Origin: Litoribrevibacter albus
Lineage (GTDB): Bacteria; Pseudomonadota; Gammaproteobacteria; Pseudomonadales; Litoribrevibacteraceae
Direction: 5' to 3'
NCBI RefSeq assembly: GCF_030159995.1
Contig: NZ_BSNM01000014.1
Span: 310,001 to 374,000 of the forward strand
Length of the DNA stretch: 64,000 bases
A program made the position numbers and the translations under genes. Below, in pieces: positions 60,706 to 64,000 of the stretch. The first letter of the stretch is position 1. The number at the start of each line of letters is the position of its first letter. Below the pieces are notes generated by a model. That model was not told the origin of the DNA. It ran no database searches and saw nothing but the letters and a program-made list of their open reading frames with translations.

Positions 60706-62100
60706 TTATTTTGTTACTTTGAGTTCGGAAATTTCACTTTGAGGGATCTGAATTTCAACCCCTCCATTTTGCAATTGGATCGTAATGGACTTCGTTGGAG
60801 TAACCTTGATTAGCTTTCCTGTTCGCTCCTGACCATTCGCCTTTGTTACTAAAACATTTCTACCAACAAGAGCCAGATAGGGATCGTCGAGCGATTCTGT
60901 CTGTGCAGAAGTCTCATTCGTTATGTTTTCAGGGGAAGCAACATTAACACCATTTGGTGGAGCCATACTCTCAGGCTCAAGCATACTGGCATCTGCGCTT
61001 ACCGAGATCGACTCTGACAACATAACCTCTACATCTTCAAACTGGAGTGAAGCGATAAGGTCCAGAGGTATTTGTACATCAACCGTACCAGCCCCCAAAG
61101 GCTTACGGATGTTAATGACACGCTCTTCAAGACTTAAGAATTCACCTCGTTGTGTAGTTCCATCAACTTTGGTTACCACTAAGGCTTGCTGCTGGTAAAC
61201 TTCCAGAGTTTGCCGAAATTCCGCCAAGGTTATGCGTTTTGTGGCGTTAACTTCCTGCTTTTGGTGGCGGTAGTCAGATAGGAACTTCCTAAGAACAATC
61301 AAAGAACGATGGTTTAAAAGCGTTTCCCCGTTCCTGATATCAATCGAAACGGTAATTTCTTTGACTAACTTTGATTCATCAAAGAGTTGTATTCCTGCAA
61401 TGTATTGGCGCTCAGATATAGCCCGCACCAGGCCAACTTTGAAACTTAGTTCAGTTGAGGTTTCAGGCCAACTACTTGAAATGACTTTTCGGGCATCGGC
61501 TTTGGTAAATTCCTGCAAAGTTTGATTTAACGGGTTTTGAAGATCGGCTATGAAATGATAAGAAACCTCATCCCCTTTTAGCTCCAAATCTAAGCTGAGG
61601 CCTTGCTGAGACAGCACCAACGTCTGAATAGATAAATCCTCAACAACAAATTCCTTAGTGGCTGAATCCTGATAGGAATGCAAAACCTTAGGCTGAGACA
61701 GCTGAACCTTTTCTGTCCCTACATTAGGATTCAAATCCTTGTGTTGAATCTGCCATTCCTGAACTGAAATTAATTGGTCCGTCTGAACTAAATACAGTGT
61801 TTGCTCTTCTAAAACAGTTTTCCAGCTCTCTGAGGATTGTTCTGAGTGATACATTGAAGGTAGGGTTGAGCCAACAATAAACCAAGCGCCACAAGACAGA
61901 AACGTAGCAACCAGAAAACTCAACTGAAAAACAAACAGAAACTTATGCTCTTTTCTGTGCTTATAAGCATAGTAGAGAGCGCACGGAGGGAACCAATTTA
62001 ATAGCCAACCTTCCCCTTTACTACGAGATGAAATGCTCCACTGACAAAGAACCACTGTCAGAAAGAGTAAAAGGGAGACCAGAAAAACGATGCCTATCAT
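60706..62100 (-). CDS. Two-TM protein with duplicated small beta-barrel (Sm/SH3-like) domains
   Basis: A 464-residue protein with two N-terminal TM helices (~3-22 and ~53-77, a Cys-containing one) joined by a cytoplasmic-like basic loop (YYAYKHRKEHK), then a large outside or cytoplasmic region. Near the C-terminus two short barrels recur: ALVVTKVDGTTQRGEFLSLE (~305-324) and VLVTKANGQERTGKLIKVT (~420-440), each followed by an INIRKP or ITIQLQ strand and a PxxxIxxL end. That is a Sm/SH3-like beta-barrel duplication. I know no named function. It ends 121 bp before the htpG start and 10 bp from its promoter. Confidence 0.7.
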   Translation of the reverse strand: MIGIVFLVSLLLFLTVVLCQWSISSRSKGEGWLLNWFPPCALYYAYKHRKEHKFLFVFQLSFLVATFLSCGAWFIVGSTLPSMYHSEQSSESWKTVLEEQTLYLVQTDQLISVQEWQIQHKDLNPNVGTEKVQLSQPKVLHSYQDSATKEFVVEDLSIQTLVLSQQGLSLDLELKGDEVSYHFIADLQNPLNQTLQEFTKADARKVISSSWPETSTELSFKVGLVRAISERQYIAGIQLFDESKLVKEITVSIDIRNGETLLNHRSLIVLRKFLSDYRHQKQEVNATKRITLAEFRQTLEVYQQQALVVTKVDGTTQRGEFLSLEERVINIRKPLGAGTVDVQIPLDLIASLQFEDVEVMLSESISVSADASMLEPESMAPPNGVNVASPENITNETSAQTESLDDPYLALVGRNVLVTKANGQERTGKLIKVTPTKSITIQLQNGGVEIQIPQSEISELKVTK

Positions 62101-62152
62101 GTTGATTCACATTCCGTGTGCATAAAAGCTACTTATACTTCTGTTGATGACT

Positions 62153-62590
62153 TTAGGTTTCAGGGATTAAGAAGTGAGCACGTGCCGTTGTAATTGGCTC
62201 TGTTCGAGTCTTTTGCCACGCATAAATCGACACATTTGCCACACGTTTACCCTGACGGGTAAGTTCGCACTCTACAAATGTATCTTGAAAATAGCCGGCC
62301 CTCAAATAATCGATCGAAAAATCAACAATTTTTGGAAGCTTAGGCACATCCTGGAACATTAGTAGGTAAAGTGATGCAGAGAGCTCCATAAAACCACCGA
62401 TCACGCCACCATGAATGGCTGGCAACAGAGGGTTACCAATGTTCAGTTTATTTGCAGGCAGTCTAAAAATGACATCGTCGCCAAATCGCTCACACTCGAC
62501 ACCAATCTTCTTAGCGTACGGTATTTGGGCAATGAGTTCACTGTAGTCACCCGATTTATGTGCACTTGCAACAAGATCTCTTAGGTTCAT
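62153..62590 (-). CDS. PaaI-type hotdog thioesterase (copy 1)
   Basis: A 145-residue hotdog-fold protein. The hallmark HGGVIGGFMELSAS corresponds to HGGxxxxLxDxA of the PaaI/4HBT family, but the catalytic acidic residue is Glu where Asp is usual. The strand pattern VDFSIDYLRAG and VECELTRQGKRVANVS also fit. It would hydrolyse acyl-CoA of unknown chain. It overlaps the start of the next thioesterase by 4 bp, so the two probably function together, perhaps as a heteromer. Confidence 0.85.
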   Translation of the reverse strand: MNLRDLVASAHKSGDYSELIAQIPYAKKIGVECERFGDDVIFRLPANKLNIGNPLLPAIHGGVIGGFMELSASLYLLMFQDVPKLPKIVDFSIDYLRAGYFQDTFVECELTRQGKRVANVSIYAWQKTRTEPITTARAHFLIPET

Positions 62591-63087
62591 TGATAATCTC
62601 CTTGCAGAACACGCTTTCTAAAGTAATCAGGAGTGAACTCGGTACCTAAACGCATAAACGTTCCAACGCAATAAGCAATTGGGTTATCAGGATCATTTTG
62701 ATAGGCATAACCACGAGTAAAAACAACGTTTCTGGAAATCCGATAACATTCAGCAAAACCGTGAACTGGTTGGTTAGGTTCAGCCGCTTTTAGATAATCA
62801 ATACGTAAGTCTAACGTTGGACAAATTTCAAAATCTTTTAAGGAGCAAATAACCGAAGTGCCCGAGGCTGTATCCATTAAAGTTGTTATGGCACCACCAT
62901 GCATGACTCCCGTTTCGGTATTTCCAACCAACTCCGGATTATAAGGAAGGTGTAATGTCGTCCCTCCTTTCTCGTCTACCTTGGAAACAGATAAACCAAT
63001 ATCAACACAATGAGCCAACTCATCAATGAAACGCTGAGCGCGGGACGTAAGTCCCTGATCAACCACTTCTTCTATAGAATTATTCAT
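62587..63087 (-). CDS. PaaI-type hotdog thioesterase (copy 2)
   Basis: A ~166-residue hotdog thioesterase with canonical HGGAITTLMDTASG, including the catalytic Asp, and DLRIDYLKAAEP. The preferred start is the ATG at 63087; a TTG at 63099 is in frame. Its stop overlaps the start of the other thioesterase by 4 bp. The two differ enough to suggest an old duplication. Substrate not predicted. Confidence 0.87.
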   Translation of the reverse strand: MNNSIEEVVDQGLTSRAQRFIDELAHCVDIGLSVSKVDEKGGTTLHLPYNPELVGNTETGVMHGGAITTLMDTASGTSVICSLKDFEICPTLDLRIDYLKAAEPNQPVHGFAECYRISRNVVFTRGYAYQNDPDNPIAYCVGTFMRLGTEFTPDYFRKRVLQGDYQ

Positions 63088-63122
63088 TAGAAATTCCAAA
63101 TAAGAACAACAGTGAAAGATCC

Positions 63123-63815
63123 TTACTTATCGGATCTGCCTCGAATTAGGGCTTTTAATGTACTTGAGTGAAACTCACGATAGTACAAAACCCCCACTAC
63201 CAGTAATGTCACGGCAATGAATAAAGGGGTGCTTATAAACCAGGTCAAAAACGCCATTCCAAAGTAATAGCCTCTCAACCCTAAATTAAAATGCTTTCCT
63301 GCATTATCTATCACTTTAGCTGCAGAGCTGGCGAAAGCTTCTTTTCGCCCTGCGGAAACGCTTGGATCATCAGCAAGCGGTGCGGCGCCAATCATCACAG
63401 AACAAAACCCGTATTGCCGTAAACACCATGAAAACTTGAAAAAGGAATACGCGAAAATACCAATCATGATGAACAATTTAAAATGCCAGTAATTGAGATC
63501 ATAAATGAAGGGAACCTCTACCCCTTGGAAAAAATCCTCAAACTTATCCAATGTGCCTAATGCCGTAACTAAACCAGCCAGAATAATGATGGATGTAGAA
63601 GCAAAGAACGCAGCGTTTCGCTCAAGATTAGAGACAATGGCTGCATCAGCAACTCTGTTGTCACGGGTAATTACTTTTAACATCCACTCATAGCGGTAAT
63701 TATGAAGAGCACTGGAGAGAGCATTACGAGAGCGAGCTAAATATTGTGCTGTATGGACATAGCCAATCCAAGCTGTAAAAAAGAAAGTCAGAGGTAATAG
63801 ATCCAAAAAAGTCAT
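63123..63815 (-). CDS. DUF599 membrane protein
   Basis: A 230-residue protein with about four TM helices and the DUF599 features: LPLTFFFTAWIGYVHTAQ at the N-terminus, NAAFFASTSIIILAGLVTALG, and FNLGLRGYYFGMAFLTWF. The function is unknown. It ends 36 bp before the thioesterase pair on the same strand and could be co-transcribed. AGGAGGA-type sequence (TCCTAGGAGG region at 63823-63834) on the minus strand is close to the start. Confidence 0.85.
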   Translation of the reverse strand: MTFLDLLPLTFFFTAWIGYVHTAQYLARSRNALSSALHNYRYEWMLKVITRDNRVADAAIVSNLERNAAFFASTSIIILAGLVTALGTLDKFEDFFQGVEVPFIYDLNYWHFKLFIMIGIFAYSFFKFSWCLRQYGFCSVMIGAAPLADDPSVSAGRKEAFASSAAKVIDNAGKHFNLGLRGYYFGMAFLTWFISTPLFIAVTLLVVGVLYYREFHSSTLKALIRGRSDK

Positions 63816-63868
63816 TCATTTCTCCTAGGAGGATGGATTTTAAAGACTTTTATTTCTCACACAAGCTC

Positions 63869-64000
63869 TTACTTTATGAGTTTGACAAAAAAGTGGGCAA
63901 CTCGGTAAGTTATTCGTTCCAGCAATTTTGATAATAGCTGACGATTTGTCCACTCATGAGGTTTGATCTCAATCGCAGATTGGAGTTTAGACAAGAAGAA
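63869..64000 (-). CDS. 3' end of an unidentified minus-strand gene, truncated by window
   Basis: The frame is open from base 64000 to a TAA at 63869, giving 43 C-terminal residues that end in a basic amphipathic stretch (TYRVAHFFVKLIK). The pattern WTNRQLLSKLLERITYRVA resembles the end of phospholipase D/cardiolipin-synthase-type proteins, but 43 residues cannot settle this. It is 53 bp from the DUF599 gene, same strand. Confidence 0.4.
   Translation of the reverse strand, partial: FFLSKLQSAIEIKPHEWTNRQLLSKLLERITYRVAHFFVKLIK

Noticed and set aside
1-64000. CRISPR arrays, tRNA, rRNA, IS elements or attachment sites
   Set aside because: No periodic direct repeats with spacers, no cloverleaf-like sequences I could recognise and no transposase or integrase frames were seen. 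A tRNAscan or IS search could still find something missed by eye.

Overview
The window looks like chromosome of a marine-type gammaproteobacterium (Oceanospirillales/Alteromonadales-like) of moderately low G+C. The basis is gene content: an HSI-1-like type VI secretion locus, an AcnD/PrpF-type methylcitrate operon, ribosome modulation factor, HtpG with a sigma-32 promoter, Tag glycosylase, TIGR04219-type outer-membrane protein and PaaI-type thioesterases. The species is not identified. I see no rRNA, tRNA, insertion sequence, prophage or CRISPR array.

Positions 1-26156 hold a nearly complete type VI secretion system (T6SS), all on the + strand. The order is tagH (3' end), tssJ, tssK, tssL (with an OmpA domain), tssM, tagF, pppA, an intrinsic terminator, tssA, tssB, tssC, a second tssC paralogue, tagJ, tssE, tssF, tssG, tssH (clpV), hcp, vgrG, a PAAR protein, a helical protein and a ketosynthase-like protein that appears to lack its nucleophile. 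Baseplate (K,E,F,G), membrane complex (J,L,M), sheath (B,C), tube and tip (hcp,vgrG,PAAR), recycling (H) and post-translational control (tagH, tagF, pppA) are all present. The kinase ppkA is not here and may lie upstream of base 1. Strong RNA hairpins follow tssC, hcp and vgrG, and the hcp leader is long and structured.

Positions 26400-39990 hold an FAD amine-type oxidoreductase with an NTF2-like protein. Next is a minus-strand operon (PF10118-type diiron-like protein, M24 peptidase-fold protein, alpha/beta hydrolase) divergent from an AraC-family regulator. Then come an acidic secreted protein, an OmpR-type two-component pair, an outer-membrane protein, a membrane diguanylate cyclase and a TIGR04219 outer-membrane protein, closed by a bidirectional terminator.

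Positions 40060-51500 are mostly housekeeping and signalling: two tandem cNMP-like/HDOD proteins, small proteins, the NAD(P)HX repair enzyme, a fused double DsbA-like protein, an O-methyltransferase, a LysR regulator, tag, a TSUP permease, rmf, a STAS-like protein and an ICMT-like methyltransferase. A small + strand unit at 47060-47345, with a strong ribosome-binding site, a 25-codon frame and several inverted repeats, sits between two minus-strand genes.

Positions 51530-58610 are the methylcitrate operon gntR-prpB-prpC-acnD-prpF (minus strand). Its promoter is covered by two operator-like palindromes and preceded by a third on the same helix face. It oxidises propionyl-CoA to pyruvate and succinate. 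Positions 58610-64000 carry htpG, a two-TM protein with duplicated small beta-barrel domains, two PaaI-type thioesterases, a DUF599 membrane protein and the 3' end of an unidentified minus-strand gene.
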